A stretch of 64,000 bases of DNA. Source: Bacteroidota bacterium (GTDB taxonomy: Bacteria > Bacteroidota > Bacteroidia > Bacteroidales > VadinHA17). Location: the NCBI GenBank assembly GCA_016718875.1, contig JADKBL010000002.1:1-64000 (forward strand), written 5' to 3'. The position numbers and the translations under genes were made by a program. The notes below the pieces were generated by a model. That model saw nothing but the letters and a program-made list of their open reading frames with translations. It was not told the origin of the DNA and made no database searches. Positions 9,483 to 19,244 of the stretch are shown one piece after another; positions within the stretch are counted from its first letter, which is position 1, and each line of letters begins with the position of its first letter.

Positions 9483-9487
9483 AGCTT

Positions 9488-9511
9488 CCTCACACCTCAC
9501 ACCTCACACCT
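9488..9511. repeat. Heptad array between korC and nadD
   Basis: Three perfect copies of cacacct (9491-9511) follow a partial copy (cct, 9488-9490). The array fills almost the whole gap between two convergent genes and reaches into the nadD stop codon (9510-9512, read on the minus strand). Confidence 0.85.
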
Positions 9512-10106
9512 ATTTTTTATAGAAATGCATCTCCTGTATATATTTCCAGACTTCAGGAGCTAAATAGTACGACATATCCTTTCCTTCTTTTATCCCATCT
9601 CGTATAAAAGTTCCTGAAATATCCATCAATGGGGCGTTAACAAAATTTATCTCTGCTGAAGAGATAAGGTTTTCAAGAACCGGGGAAGCAGGTTTAAGTG
9701 TATTGGGCCTGGGATATACATAAACCGGGTGTTCAGAAAGAATTTCTTTTGCGTTTTTCCATTTATGGAGAGTATAAAGATTATCCTCACCCATGACCAG
9801 GCAGAACCTGTATTTTGGATATTTTTCCTTCAAATAAGTTAGTGTATCAATGGTATACGATGGAACAGGTAGTTTGAACTCAATGTCAGAGGCTTTTAAT
9901 TTCATATTGTCTCCGATAGCCAATTGAGTAAGGTATAACCTGTGATGGTCATCAAGAAGAGTCTCTTTCTTTTTCAGAGGATTATGCGGACTCACAACAA
10001 ACCAAACCTGTTCAAGTCCGGCAAACTCTGTCATATAGCCTGCAATTGCCATATGGCCAATGTGTATTGGGTTGAATGATCCGAAATATAATCCGACTTT
10101 TATCAT
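9510..10106 (-). CDS. nadD: Nicotinate-nucleotide adenylyltransferase
   Basis: It adenylates nicotinate mononucleotide to deamido-NAD in NAD biosynthesis. The nucleotidyltransferase motif GSFNPIHIGHM is at about residues 9-19, and the C-terminal ISGTFIRDGI corresponds to the ISSTxIR signature. The length of 198 residues is normal. Its ATG shares one base with the gmk stop (TAATG), so the two are translationally linked in the minus-strand run yicC-gmk-nadD, a grouping typical of Bacteroidota. Confidence 0.93.
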   Translation of the reverse strand: MIKVGLYFGSFNPIHIGHMAIAGYMTEFAGLEQVWFVVSPHNPLKKKETLLDDHHRLYLTQLAIGDNMKLKASDIEFKLPVPSYTIDTLTYLKEKYPKYRFCLVMGEDNLYTLHKWKNAKEILSEHPVYVYPRPNTLKPASPVLENLISSAEINFVNAPLMDISGTFIRDGIKEGKDMSYYLAPEVWKYIQEMHFYKK

Positions 10107-10681
10107 TAACTAAGATTTTCTTTCAAGAATTGATCAACAAGTTCATAAACGTCCTTTTTTGCAGATTCGAGGTTTTCATTAACTACAATCCTGTCGAATC
10201 TGTCAGCGAGCTCTATCTCTTCCTTTGCCTTTTCCACTCTCATCATGATTTTATCAGGGGTATCAGTTCCTCTCCGGATCAGTCTTTTTTCAAGCTCTGC
10301 AACAGAGGGAGGCATAATAAAGATTGAGAGTGAGTCTTTTCCGAATATTTTTTTAAGATTTACACCTCCATTAACATCAACGTCAAAAAGTACTGCTTTA
10401 CCTTCATTCCAGATTCTTTCCATTTCACTTTTCAGGGTTCCATAGTATAGATCCTTATAAACTTCCTGCCATTCAACGAGTTCATTATTTTCAATTTTCA
10501 TCCTGAATTCAGGCACAGTAAGAAAGAAATAATCAATGCCATTTTTTTCTGAACCCCTTGCAGGTCTGGTTGTTGCTGAAACAGAAAAGGAAAGATTCAG
10601 TCCGCTGTTAAGTAGATGCCTGACTATTGTTGTTTTACCTGCTCCTGAGGGAGCCGATATGATTATAAGTTTACCTTTCAT
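10106..10681 (-). CDS. gmk: Guanylate kinase
   Basis: It phosphorylates GMP to GDP. The P-loop SAPSGAGKTT is at residues 9-18, followed by the GMP-binding segment with TTRPARGSEKNGIDYFF. The length of 191 residues is standard. The ATG is separated from the yicC stop by a heptad repeat array, and the stop overlaps nadD by one base. Confidence 0.95.
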   Translation of the reverse strand: MKGKLIIISAPSGAGKTTIVRHLLNSGLNLSFSVSATTRPARGSEKNGIDYFFLTVPEFRMKIENNELVEWQEVYKDLYYGTLKSEMERIWNEGKAVLFDVDVNGGVNLKKIFGKDSLSIFIMPPSVAELEKRLIRRGTDTPDKIMMRVEKAKEEIELADRFDRIVVNENLESAKKDVYELVDQFLKENLS

Positions 10682-10690
10682 TTTTATTTT

Positions 10691-10739
10691 GCCACACGCC
10701 TTAAGCCCTTAGCCTTACGCCTTTAGCCTTACGCCTTTA
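10691..10739. repeat. Heptad array between yicC and gmk (7 phased units)
   Basis: Seven units in perfect 7-bp register: gccacac, gccttaa, gccctta, gccttac, gccttta, gccttac, gccttta. The last unit contains the minus-strand yicC stop (10737-10739). The unit tttagcc/gccttta is the reverse complement of the unit in the array at 43068. Confidence 0.92.
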
Positions 10740-11612
10740 TAATATATTCAATGTCTGCTCTTTGATCTTTTCAAGTTCATCCTTCATCATCACAACGAGC
10801 TTTTGGATTGATGCATCGTTTGCTTTTGAACCAATAGTGTTGATTTCCCTGCCAATCTCCTGGCAGATAAAATTCAGAAGTTTACCGTTGGGAGCATCGG
10901 TCTTTATTGTTTCCAGGAAGTAATCACAGTGGGTTTTAAGCCTTACCTTTTCTTCATTAATATCGAATTTTTCAATGTAATATATCAGCTCCTGTTCGAA
11001 TCTGTTTTTATCAATATTTTCATTTCCAACATTCTCTGTCAGAATTGCATTCAGTTTTTCCCTGACTTTTAGAATCCTGCCTTCCTCGAAAGTACCAATC
11101 TGGCTGAGCAGAGAGAGGATTTTATCAATGCATTTGATGATATCTGTCATTATTGAGATACCCTCTTCTATCCTGTACTGGTCAATAATCTGAATCGATT
11201 CAGCAATTTTGCCCCTGACAAGCTCCCATTCCTCTTCAGGGATCTCATTCTTGTCGGTTTTCAGAGTATCAGGCAGTTTCATTATTACAGAAAAAATCTG
11301 GTCATCCAGTTTGAAGTCCAGATCACTGGCAATTTCTTTGAACTGATTGTAATAGTTCTTTACGGTTGCCTTATTGATTACGGTTGCAAGCTCCTGTTCT
11401 GATGAATCGATAAAGATTGAAAAATCGATTTTCCCCCTGTCGAGCTTCTGGCTTACCATGTTCCTGATTTCAGGTTCTTTTTCCTTATATAACCATGGCA
11501 GTTTAGTGTTGAGGTCGAGCTGCTTTGAGTTGAGTGATTTTATCTCGATAGTTATCTTTTTCTGCATGGTTTCAGCAACTGCTTTCCCATAACCTGTCAT
11601 CGATTTTATCAT
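10737..11612 (-). CDS. yicC: YicC-family endoribonuclease
   Basis: YicC/YloC proteins are RNases implicated in RNA turnover. The family start is seen as MIKSMTGYGKA, and the C-terminal half has the conserved FICQEIGREINTIGSKA and a run ending in KIKEQTLNI. The length of 291 residues fits. It precedes gmk, its usual neighbour in many bacteria, across a 55-bp gap filled mostly by repeats. The MATE transporter lies 38 bp upstream. Confidence 0.9.
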   Translation of the reverse strand: MIKSMTGYGKAVAETMQKKITIEIKSLNSKQLDLNTKLPWLYKEKEPEIRNMVSQKLDRGKIDFSIFIDSSEQELATVINKATVKNYYNQFKEIASDLDFKLDDQIFSVIMKLPDTLKTDKNEIPEEEWELVRGKIAESIQIIDQYRIEEGISIMTDIIKCIDKILSLLSQIGTFEEGRILKVREKLNAILTENVGNENIDKNRFEQELIYYIEKFDINEEKVRLKTHCDYFLETIKTDAPNGKLLNFICQEIGREINTIGSKANDASIQKLVVMMKDELEKIKEQTLNIL

Positions 11613-11650
11613 ATCACCTTTTATATTTGGTATAAAAAACTTCCATCAAA

Positions 11651-12997
11651 TTAATCATTATCAGCAAATTTTACAACTGTCTTCTTTTTCCACCGGCCTG
11701 TTTTATAATAAAAATAGGAGAGGGCCAGCCCAACCGCCCAGCCTGCAGGGATTGACCACCATATACCGGCAACTCCTATCTTACCGGAAAAATACCAGGC
11801 AAAGGGTATTCTAATTATCCAGAGGGATAGTATTGAAAACAACATCGGGAAAAACGTATCGCCAGCTCCTCTGGTAACGCCATTATAAATAAACATCATT
11901 GTAAAAGTTATGTAGAAAATACTTACAATGGTAAGATACTGGTCCCCAAGTCTTATGACTTCCGAATCATTTGTGAACATTTTCATTACCAAATGGCCCC
12001 ATATAACAATGAAAGCAGTTGTAACAATTGTTACAATTCCCGACATTTTAATTGTAGCGATCAGCCCGGCCTTTATTCTCTCGGGTTTGTTTGCACCAAT
12101 ATTCTGACCTACAAATGTTGAGAGAGCCTGGGAGAATGACATTGCAGGGATGAGTGCCAGTGAATCGAGTCTGCTTGCAACGGAGTAACCTGCAATAACA
12201 TCGGTTCCGAATTTATTTACAATATCCATCAAAGCAATAGCTCCCATTGCAACAAGAGTTTGCTGAACGCCTGTGGGTAATCCTATCCTGAGGCTTTGCT
12301 GGAAAGTCTCCTTGTCGAAATGAAGCCCCCGGATTGCTATCCTTATGATCTTATGTGTCTTATTAAGCCACCATATTGCAAGTGCGAATGCAATTGCATT
12401 TGCAAGTAATGTTGCATAGGCAGCACCTGCCACTCCCCATTTGAATACACCTACAAACAGCACTACAAGGATTATATTTGCAATGCTTGCAATTATCAGG
12501 AAATAGAGCGGTGTTTTTGAATCGCCTAATCCTCTTAGTACTGCGCTGGTGCCATTGAAACCAAAAAAAATCAGAATTCCCGAAAGGTAGATCTTGAGAT
12601 ACAAAACTGCCTGAGGCAATATCTCTGCCGGGAGATCGATCATGCGCAGCAGCGGTTCGCTGATAAGTATTCCTATAATCGTGGTAATGATACCAATAAC
12701 GATAGTATAAATATACATTGTATCTATTGCCCTTTTGACTTTAACGTAGTCTTTGGCTCCGAAATATTGTGAAATAACCACCGTGGTCCCCATCACAAGA
12801 CCAATAATCATAGATACCATTATAAAGATAACCGGGAACGATGCACCTACAGCTGCCAGAGCCTCTTTGCCGATGAATTTCCCGACCACAATACTATCAA
12901 CCACGCTGAAAAGTTGCTGGAAGATATTTCCGATCAGCATTGGAGCCGCAAATTTGAATATCAGCTTTCCTTCATGGCCTGTGGTGAAATCCTGCAT
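11651..12997 (-). CDS. MATE-family efflux transporter
   Basis: A 448-residue multi-pass membrane protein with the MATE layout: two homologous halves of about six helices. It starts TTGHEGKLIFKFAAPMLIG and has VDSIVVGKFIGKEALAAVG in helix 2, a hallmark of the family. It probably exports cationic compounds with Na+ or H+ in exchange. It sits between tnaA and yicC on the same strand. Substrate unknown. Confidence 0.88.
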   Translation of the reverse strand: MQDFTTGHEGKLIFKFAAPMLIGNIFQQLFSVVDSIVVGKFIGKEALAAVGASFPVIFIMVSMIIGLVMGTTVVISQYFGAKDYVKVKRAIDTMYIYTIVIGIITTIIGILISEPLLRMIDLPAEILPQAVLYLKIYLSGILIFFGFNGTSAVLRGLGDSKTPLYFLIIASIANIILVVLFVGVFKWGVAGAAYATLLANAIAFALAIWWLNKTHKIIRIAIRGLHFDKETFQQSLRIGLPTGVQQTLVAMGAIALMDIVNKFGTDVIAGYSVASRLDSLALIPAMSFSQALSTFVGQNIGANKPERIKAGLIATIKMSGIVTIVTTAFIVIWGHLVMKMFTNDSEVIRLGDQYLTIVSIFYITFTMMFIYNGVTRGAGDTFFPMLFSILSLWIIRIPFAWYFSGKIGVAGIWWSIPAGWAVGLALSYFYYKTGRWKKKTVVKFADND

Positions 12998-13041
12998 TTA
13001 TAATTCTTTAGCCTGCAAAGGAAATCAATAATGGGAACTTA

Positions 13042-14430
13042 TCAAAACCAGGGTTCTATCCTTTCCAGTTCAACCGTGAAATGCCTCATTATCTGTGCTT
13101 CTCTTTTTATAGTCAGGCCTCTTTTAATTGAACTTCTCCTTTCAAACACATTATGGACAACTGCAGAAATATAGTCCATGTGATTGCTGGTATAAACTCT
13201 CCTTGGAATTGCAAGTCTTACCATCTCAAGTTCAGGATACCTGTTCTCTCGTGTTACAGGATCCCTGTCTGCCATAATGGCTCCGATCTCAACACCTCTT
13301 ACTCCTCCTTCAGTATAAATTTCTACAGCAAGTGTCTGGGCAGGGAACTCTTCGCGGGGAACTGAAAAAAGAAAACTCTTTGCATCAATGAAAATGGCAT
13401 GACCGCCAAACGGTTCAATAAGAGGAATTCCTGATCCCTTTAGCTTGTTACCCAGGTATTCAACCTGCTTTATTCTCGATTCGAGGTATTTAAATTCAGT
13501 ACCTTCATACAGTCCCTGTGCCAGAGCATTCATATCCCTTCCCGACATTCCTCCGTATGTAATAAATCCTTCGAAAATTATATTGAATGTCGATGCCTGC
13601 CGGAAAAGCTTCTCCTCCCTGAAAGCGATAAAACCTCCCATATTTACAATTGCATCCTTTTTTGAACTCATTGTCATGCCATCAGCATAGGAGAACATCT
13701 CTCTGGTAATATCAGTGATCTGCATATTTGAATAACCTTTTTCCCTGGTTTTTATGAAATAGGCATTTTCGGCAAATCTGGCTCCGTCGATAATTAACTT
13801 CACACCATACTTCCGGGCAAGCAGTGAAACTTCTTTTATATTGGCCATACTCACAGGCTGGCCTCCTGAGGTATTGTTGGTTACCGTTACTATAATAAAA
13901 GGTATTTTACCGGAAGCATTGCTGCTGAGGACATTTTCCAGTTTTTCCAGATCGACATTACCCTTGAATGGATGAATAAAGGAGGGGTCTTTGGCCTCAA
14001 TTATTGTGCAATCAACAGCTTTTGCCTTTCTGAATTCTATATGTCCCTTTGTAGTATCGAAGTGAGAGTTTCCGGGTACTATATCACCTTCTTTTACAAG
14101 AACTGAAAACAGCACATTCTCAGCAGCCCTTCCCTGGTGAGTAGGCAGGAAGTACTGAAAACCGGTTATATCCCAGATTGCATCTTTCAGGTTATAGTAG
14201 GAAGATGCTCCGGCATAGCTCTCGTCACCGGTCATTATCGCTGCCCACTGTTTGTCGCTCATTGCTCCTGTACCTGAATCAGTAAGAAGATCGATATATA
14301 CTTCTTCCGATCTTAGATTGAAAAGGTTGTAGGAGGCATCCCTGATCCACCGTTCCCTTTCCTGAAGAGTGCTGCGGTAGATATTTTCAATCATCTTTAT
14401 TTTGAATGGTTCTGCAAATGGTAATTCCAT
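13042..14430 (-). CDS. tnaA: Tryptophanase (tryptophan indole-lyase)
   Basis: A PLP beta-eliminating lyase that splits tryptophan to indole, pyruvate and ammonia. It shows YIDLLTDSGTGAMSDKQWAA, THQGRAAEN and the cofactor lysine in MTMSSKKDAIVNMGG. Tyrosine phenol-lyase is the close alternative. Here the motif FDTTKGH has Asp where the phenol-lyase has Thr, and GVRGVEIGA lacks the phenol-lyase Arg that binds the phenol ring. Both features point to tryptophan. The 462-residue length fits. With the fermentation cluster nearby it adds another route for aromatic amino-acid use. I see no tnaC-like leader. Confidence 0.88.
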   Translation of the reverse strand: MELPFAEPFKIKMIENIYRSTLQERERWIRDASYNLFNLRSEEVYIDLLTDSGTGAMSDKQWAAIMTGDESYAGASSYYNLKDAIWDITGFQYFLPTHQGRAAENVLFSVLVKEGDIVPGNSHFDTTKGHIEFRKAKAVDCTIIEAKDPSFIHPFKGNVDLEKLENVLSSNASGKIPFIIVTVTNNTSGGQPVSMANIKEVSLLARKYGVKLIIDGARFAENAYFIKTREKGYSNMQITDITREMFSYADGMTMSSKKDAIVNMGGFIAFREEKLFRQASTFNIIFEGFITYGGMSGRDMNALAQGLYEGTEFKYLESRIKQVEYLGNKLKGSGIPLIEPFGGHAIFIDAKSFLFSVPREEFPAQTLAVEIYTEGGVRGVEIGAIMADRDPVTRENRYPELEMVRLAIPRRVYTSNHMDYISAVVHNVFERRSSIKRGLTIKREAQIMRHFTVELERIEPWF

Positions 14431-14785
14431 AATTGCTTATAATTAAAATAATTAAAAACCTTTAAAAAACCCCACCCCCCCAAGGGGGGCTTAATAAGCT
14501 ATTGTCTTTCAATAAGTCCCCCCTGGGGTCCCGAGACTTCGGGATAGGGGTGGATTTAATAATTCAGACTCCTGGGATATACTCTTTGGGAAAAGAAGAA
14601 AGGTGGATTTACTCGATCTCTGGAAGATCGATTCTTATTAACCAGAAGAAAAAATCCCTGTTTTTGATATTTCTGTATATATCAATCCCCGGATTCTGCG
14701 TTATAATGGGTAGGAAGATCAATTTTGATTGATTTGAGTAGTAAAAATAATAGTTATTTGTGATATATTCAACCGGTAAAACCGG
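14431..14785. other. 355-bp intergenic region with a C/G-rich palindromic element
   Basis: Divergent gap between tnaA and the DUF3078 gene. It holds a REP-like C/G-rich element at about 14465-14562 and otherwise AT-rich sequence. No gene or RNA is recognised. Confidence 0.6.
14465..14562. repeat. REP-like C/G-rich palindromic element
   Basis: A CCCCCC-AA-GGGGGG hairpin near 14474-14488 is followed by a second block containing CCCCCCTGGGG and the small hairpin CCCGAGACTTCGGG. A left ACCCCACCC and a right GGGGTGG can also pair across the element. The layout resembles the C/G-rich intergenic repeats common in Bacteroidota. The second such element in the window is at 25241. Confidence 0.6.
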
Positions 14786-16624
14786 ATGATTAAATCTAGT
14801 GAAATGAAAAGAATTTTATCCAGATTAATAATTGCAGCAGTGTTCATAAACTTCGGATTAACTGCTGTTTCACAGGAAGTTAATGATAGTATAAAATCAG
14901 CAGGGGAGATAATTGATTCACTTAAAAAAATAGGTGTAATATATAGCGATGCACACAAGAAACCTGAAATAGTACTGACTACCGGGCAGGCTATTCAGGT
15001 TCTTGAGCACAGGATTCAGCCTCAGTTCTGGCATAAAACTGATGATCCGCTCAGGAAAGCCTTAACTCAGCTTGTATTTCAGGCATCAAACCCGCCATAT
15101 GATTCATCAGAGGTCTATTTAAAAAGATTTCCTTATGATTCACTTAAAATTTCCTGGGATAAATTTTATATATGGGAACCGCAGCGATTTAAGATTCCTG
15201 TTACTCAAAGAATAAGCTCCTTAACAATTTCAGATTCCACAAAACTGTCCGCTGATACAATTCCTGAAGTGGCCTTAACAGACAGTTCAGCTTTTAATCT
15301 GGCATTTGTTCAGGATTCAATTAATCGCCTGGTGTATGAAGGAGGATTAAAGGATACATCAATTCTTGTGATAATAGATACTTTGAATGAAGCAACATCT
15401 TCAAATCCGTCATTTCCATTTAAATATCTGAATTATCCGTACCAGGGCGATTCAATTGAGGTGGCTGTATCATTATTACTGAAATTTATGGAGGAAAGGG
15501 ATTCCTCTATAGTGAACTTCACCGGTATAAGCAATACGCGTATTCCACTATGGCTAAATTCAAAGACGGATAATATGGCGCGTTACTGGCTCAGGAATGA
15601 GTTTGATGATTCTGTAACTGTATGGTTGGGGAATACAGGAAGAAATACTGTAGGGCTTTATTTAGAGCAGGGAGTAAATTTTAAAAGGCCACCCAAACAG
15701 GAGACAGGTAATGCAGAGGCACGGATCAATGTGCAGCAACAGGATAAGTCAAAACTTCTTGAGGTTCAGAGGATCGTTGTAAAGCAGAAATACTGGAAAT
15801 ACAGAACCGAAACAAATCTTGCCATCAGTCAGACTGCTCTCTTCAACTGGGTAAAAGGGGGGGAGAAAAGTCTTTCCTCTCTCCTCGATGTAACAGGATA
15901 TGCTGATTATAAGAATAAACAGCTCGATATATCATCAGCTAACTTTGCAAGGATAAAACTGGGTTTTCTTACTTCAGGTGATAACCCTATAAGGAAGAAT
16001 ACAGATATTATAGAGACCAACTCCAAACTTAATCATAAAGCTTTTGGCAAGTTCGATTTCAGTGCTATAATGCTCTTTAAAACTCAGCTTCTTAAAGGTT
16101 ATAATTATCCAAATGACTCAGTACCTGTATCAAAGATGATCAACCCTGCAATACTTACACTCGGTTTTGGTCTCGATTACAAGCCAAACGCAAATACTTC
16201 GGTTAACTTTTCTCCATTGTCATATAAAGGAACATATATGACAGATACTCTTACCATTGATCAGACAAAATATGGTATAGCAACCGATAAAAAGTCTAAA
16301 CATGAACCTGGTGTGAGTGTTCTTGTGACGCATAACTGGAAACCTAAAAAATCACTGGCAGTGACAAACAGGATTCAGCTCTTTACAAATTATGTAAATA
16401 ATCCTCAGAACATAGATATTGACTGGGAAATGATTTTCACTGCAAATCTGAACTGGTTTACCGATCTGAGGATAAACACACATTTTATATTTGATGATGA
16501 TACCAAGACTCCGGTTATGGATGATAATGATAAACCAATACTTAATCCTGATGGTTCACAGAAAAAAACTGCACGTATTCAGTTTAAGGAGATGATTGGT
16601 TTGTCGCTGGCTTTCAGGTTCTGA
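14786..16624 (+). CDS. DUF3078 domain protein, secreted/outer membrane
   Basis: The 612-residue protein has a Sec signal peptide (basic MKRILSR then a hydrophobic run ending near VSQ). Its C-terminal half carries the DUF3078 pattern: SQTALFNWVKGGEKSL, then many alternating beta strands, ending in Phe like outer-membrane barrels. The function of the family is unknown. An alternative ATG at 14804 (MKRILS) gives a cleaner signal peptide. The N-terminal half (30-300) matches nothing I recognise. A heptad array starts directly after the stop. Confidence 0.8.
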   Translation: MIKSSEMKRILSRLIIAAVFINFGLTAVSQEVNDSIKSAGEIIDSLKKIGVIYSDAHKKPEIVLTTGQAIQVLEHRIQPQFWHKTDDPLRKALTQLVFQASNPPYDSSEVYLKRFPYDSLKISWDKFYIWEPQRFKIPVTQRISSLTISDSTKLSADTIPEVALTDSSAFNLAFVQDSINRLVYEGGLKDTSILVIIDTLNEATSSNPSFPFKYLNYPYQGDSIEVAVSLLLKFMEERDSSIVNFTGISNTRIPLWLNSKTDNMARYWLRNEFDDSVTVWLGNTGRNTVGLYLEQGVNFKRPPKQETGNAEARINVQQQDKSKLLEVQRIVVKQKYWKYRTETNLAISQTALFNWVKGGEKSLSSLLDVTGYADYKNKQLDISSANFARIKLGFLTSGDNPIRKNTDIIETNSKLNHKAFGKFDFSAIMLFKTQLLKGYNYPNDSVPVSKMINPAILTLGFGLDYKPNANTSVNFSPLSYKGTYMTDTLTIDQTKYGIATDKKSKHEPGVSVLVTHNWKPKKSLAVTNRIQLFTNYVNNPQNIDIDWEMIFTANLNWFTDLRINTHFIFDDDTKTPVMDDNDKPILNPDGSQKKTARIQFKEMIGLSLAFRF

Positions 16625-16625
16625 T

Positions 16626-16663
16626 CCGGTAGCGGGTAACCGGTGGCGGTAGCCGGTAGCCGG
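16626..16663. repeat. Heptad array after the DUF3078 gene
   Basis: Units ccggtag, cgggtaa, ccggtgg, cggtag (6 bp), ccggtag and a partial ccgg. It starts 1 bp after the TGA at 16622-16624 and ends just before the stop of the convergent acetyltransferase (16666). The unit is close to the ggtaacc units at 47559. Confidence 0.85.
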
Positions 16664-16665
16664 AA

Positions 16666-17792
16666 TTATAATTCTTTCTCGTAGATCCTGAATTTTTTTA
16701 CGACCTGGCAGCCAACCCTTTCATATTCACCTCTCATTTTTGTATTATCTTCAAGAACAAGGTGACTGTCGAGTGTTTCCATCTTATGCTTTATAGCTGA
16801 TTGGAGGATTTTGACTCCCATAAGAACATCTAGACCTTTGCCGCGATACTCTTTTTTACTCCACCAAGCATCATGAGGAGTTTTTTCGATTTTTTGGAAT
16901 CGATCAGAATCCTGATGATTCCAAAAGGAAAGATCCTTCCCTTTGCCTGTCTTATTCCATTACTGAAATCGGGCATTCCTATTGCGAAACCTACCAGTGT
17001 ATCGTTCGTCTTTATTAACTTGATGAATTTAGGATCAAGAACAGGCAGGTATCGGTTCGCAAATTCGATCTTTTCATTATCATTTAGCGGAACAAAGCCA
17101 TATATTTCCCTGAAAGTCTCATTCATAAGTTCAAGTACCTCAAGGATATATGGCTTGAGCTCTTTTATCGACTTAAATTCGATAATCTTGTATTCCATCA
17201 TGCGCTCCATACGTGAGAGAACTTTTTCATATACGAGCGGAAATTTTTCAGGTATTTTTCCGAGATAGTTTACCAGGTCAACTTTCTTGAGATATCCTTC
17301 TCCTTCAAGATATACCGGCATATAGGGTGAATTATTTGCACTGGTCATAAATTGAGGATATTCAAAACCTTCAATCTGAAAGCCCTGTGGATCCTTGTCT
17401 GAAAACCCGAGTGGCCCGATAATCTTTTTCATGCCATTTTCTCTCAGCCATTTCTCCACTGCTGAGATAAGTGAATGAAACACCTCTTTGTCGTCATAGC
17501 ATTCCATAAAGCAGAACCTTCCGTTCTGCTCATTATGTATCTCATTGTATCTGTTGTTTATGATGCCCATAATTCTTCCCACAGGCTTATTATCCCTGTA
17601 GGCCAGAAGTAAAATTGCATCAGCATATTTATATGACTTATTTTTCTTTTTATTGAAGAGGAGCTTTTCATCCATGTAGATCGGATGGAGCCATTCCGGT
17701 TCATTTTTATGTATTTTTTCAGGCAGGAAAATAAATGTCCGCCTGTCTTTCCATGTCTGAACCTCTTTAATGACAATTTGCCCCATGTCCAT
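16666..17792 (-). CDS. GNAT-like N-acetyltransferase, split by a frameshift
   Basis: An acetyltransferase-like protein of about 375 residues once the frame is restored. The intact N-terminal part has VGRIMGIINNRYNE, and the C-terminal part has EYRGKGLDVLMG, the acetyl-CoA-binding (R/Q-x-x-G-x-G) region. A run of six T at 16852-16857 (A on the coding strand) needs a seventh base to join them. As sequenced, the protein stops early near 16830. With the base added, the frame runs on to TAA at 16666. I prefer the ATG at 17792 (MDMGQIVIKEV) over a longer start at 17819. The substrate is unknown. Confidence 0.7.
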
Positions 17793-17859
17793 AAATTTAT
17801 TTTTAACTGAAAGAAACAAAAAAACCAGAAATCAACAAAATCATTCCAAAAACTGAATA

Positions 17860-18738
17860 TTACTTTAATCCTAAAACAATGTCAATAATAACAAATGACG
17901 CAAAAATTATGCTGCCAAATCCGTTTGTAGTGCCGAATGCCAGAGTTACCCTGCTCAGATCATTATGCTTAACTATTAAATGCTGATAAAGCAGCAATGC
18001 TGAAAATATAGCGGCTCCTGTCCAGAATAAATATCCGGAATCTCCTGTTATTCCGGCTGATACAGCAAGAATAAATGTTAATAAATGAAGTCCTGACGAA
18101 ACGAGCAGAGCATTCTTCCTGCCAATAAGTGAAGGTATTGAATACAGGTTGGCAGAACGGTCAAAATCATCATCCTGCAGCGCATAAATAATATCAAATC
18201 CGCTTGACCATGTAAGTACAATGAATGAATATATAACCGGAAGCAGATCAAATTTACCCGTTACTGAAATATATGCGCCAATAGGAGCCAGGCTAAGCCC
18301 GAGTCCCAGTACCAGGTGGCATAATGCAGTTATCCTCTTGGTAAGACTGTATCCCAGTATGACAAGCAGTGCTACAGGTGAAAGCCAGAATGCAAGACTG
18401 TTTATAAAATAGGTTGTGAGTATGAATAAGCAGGCATTTATAATTACAAAGGCGGTTGCCGCACCTGTTGAAATTATGCCCGATGGTATTTCCCTGCTTT
18501 TTGTTCTGGGATTAAGTGCATCAAATTTTCTGTCGGCAAGCCGGTTAAAACCCATGGCTGAATTTCTTGCGAAGACCATGCACAATATTATTAGAAGAAG
18601 AAGTTTGAGGCTAAAATTGTAGTCTCCTTTCGAAATCCCAAGCGCAAAACCTATCATTGCAAATGGCATTGCAAATACGGTATGGCTGAACTTGACCAGC
18701 GAGAAGTATTTACTTATCGGGTTGTTGATTTTCATCAT
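17860..18738 (-). CDS. ubiA: UbiA-family prenyltransferase
   Basis: An integral membrane enzyme that joins a polyprenyl chain to an aromatic acid, here 4-hydroxybenzoate-like, for quinone synthesis. Both Asp-rich prenyl-diphosphate motifs are visible: [15 protein letters not shown] (about 65-79) and [14 protein letters not shown] (about 175-190). It has about eight membrane helices in 292 residues. The start overlaps the macro-domain gene stop by 4 bases (ATGA), so it belongs to the pheT-macro-ubiA unit. A menaquinone MenA-type role is an alternative, but the motifs fit UbiA better. Confidence 0.85.
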   Translation of the reverse strand: MMKINNPISKYFSLVKFSHTVFAMPFAMIGFALGISKGDYNFSLKLLLLIILCMVFARNSAMGFNRLADRKFDALNPRTKSREIPSGIISTGAATAFVIINACLFILTTYFINSLAFWLSPVALLVILGYSLTKRITALCHLVLGLGLSLAPIGAYISVTGKFDLLPVIYSFIVLTWSSGFDIIYALQDDDFDRSANLYSIPSLIGRKNALLVSSGLHLLTFILAVSAGITGDSGYLFWTGAAIFSALLLYQHLIVKHNDLSRVTLAFGTTNGFGSIIFASFVIIDIVLGLK

Positions 18739-19244
18739 TGTTCGAGAAGCTTCCGGTAGGTTTCATAATGTAGGTCAGAAAATGTAACAAAAGTTACCTT
18801 CTCGGGATATTTGTTTTTCTGAAGGAACCGGCGGGTTTCATTAACTGCGATAAGAGCTGCAAGATCCTGGGGAAATCCATATACACCTGTTGAGATTCCT
18901 GGAAAAGCAAGAGTCTTTATTTTGTTATCCCTGGCAATTTCAAGTGACGATTGGTAGCAGGATGCAAGCATTTCCGGCTCATCTTTGTACCCTCCGTACC
19001 ATACAGGTCCAACAGTATGGATAATATGCTTTGCTTTAAGACGATAGCCTTTGGTGATCTTGGCTTTTCCTGTTGCACAGCCATTCAGATTTCTGCATTC
19101 ATCAATCAGTTCAGTACCGGCTGCAGCATGAATGGCACCGTCAACACCACCGCCTCCAAGAAGCGAATTGTTTGCGGCATTGACAATGGCATCTACTGCC
19201 AGAGTCGTAATATCACCCTTTATCAGCTCTATCCTTTTGTTCAT
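18735..19244 (-). CDS. Macro-domain ADP-ribose hydrolase
   Basis: A 169-residue single macro domain of the YmdB/MacroD type. These bind ADP-ribose and remove O-acetyl or mono-ADP-ribose groups. The binding loops are intact: [20 protein letters not shown] and [12 protein letters not shown]. It overlaps the pheT stop by one base and the ubiA start by four, so all three are translated as a tight unit. Confidence 0.9.
   Translation of the reverse strand: MNKRIELIKGDITTLAVDAIVNAANNSLLGGGGVDGAIHAAAGTELIDECRNLNGCATGKAKITKGYRLKAKHIIHTVGPVWYGGYKDEPEMLASCYQSSLEIARDNKIKTLAFPGISTGVYGFPQDLAALIAVNETRRFLQKNKYPEKVTFVTFSDLHYETYRKLLEQ

Noticed and set aside
9488..9511. Heptad arrays as CRISPR repeats
   Set aside because: Units are 7-9 bp with no spacers, and no cas gene is present.
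13042..14430. Tyrosine phenol-lyase instead of tryptophanase
   Set aside because: The FDTTKGH and GVEIGA motifs follow tryptophanase at the two specificity positions.
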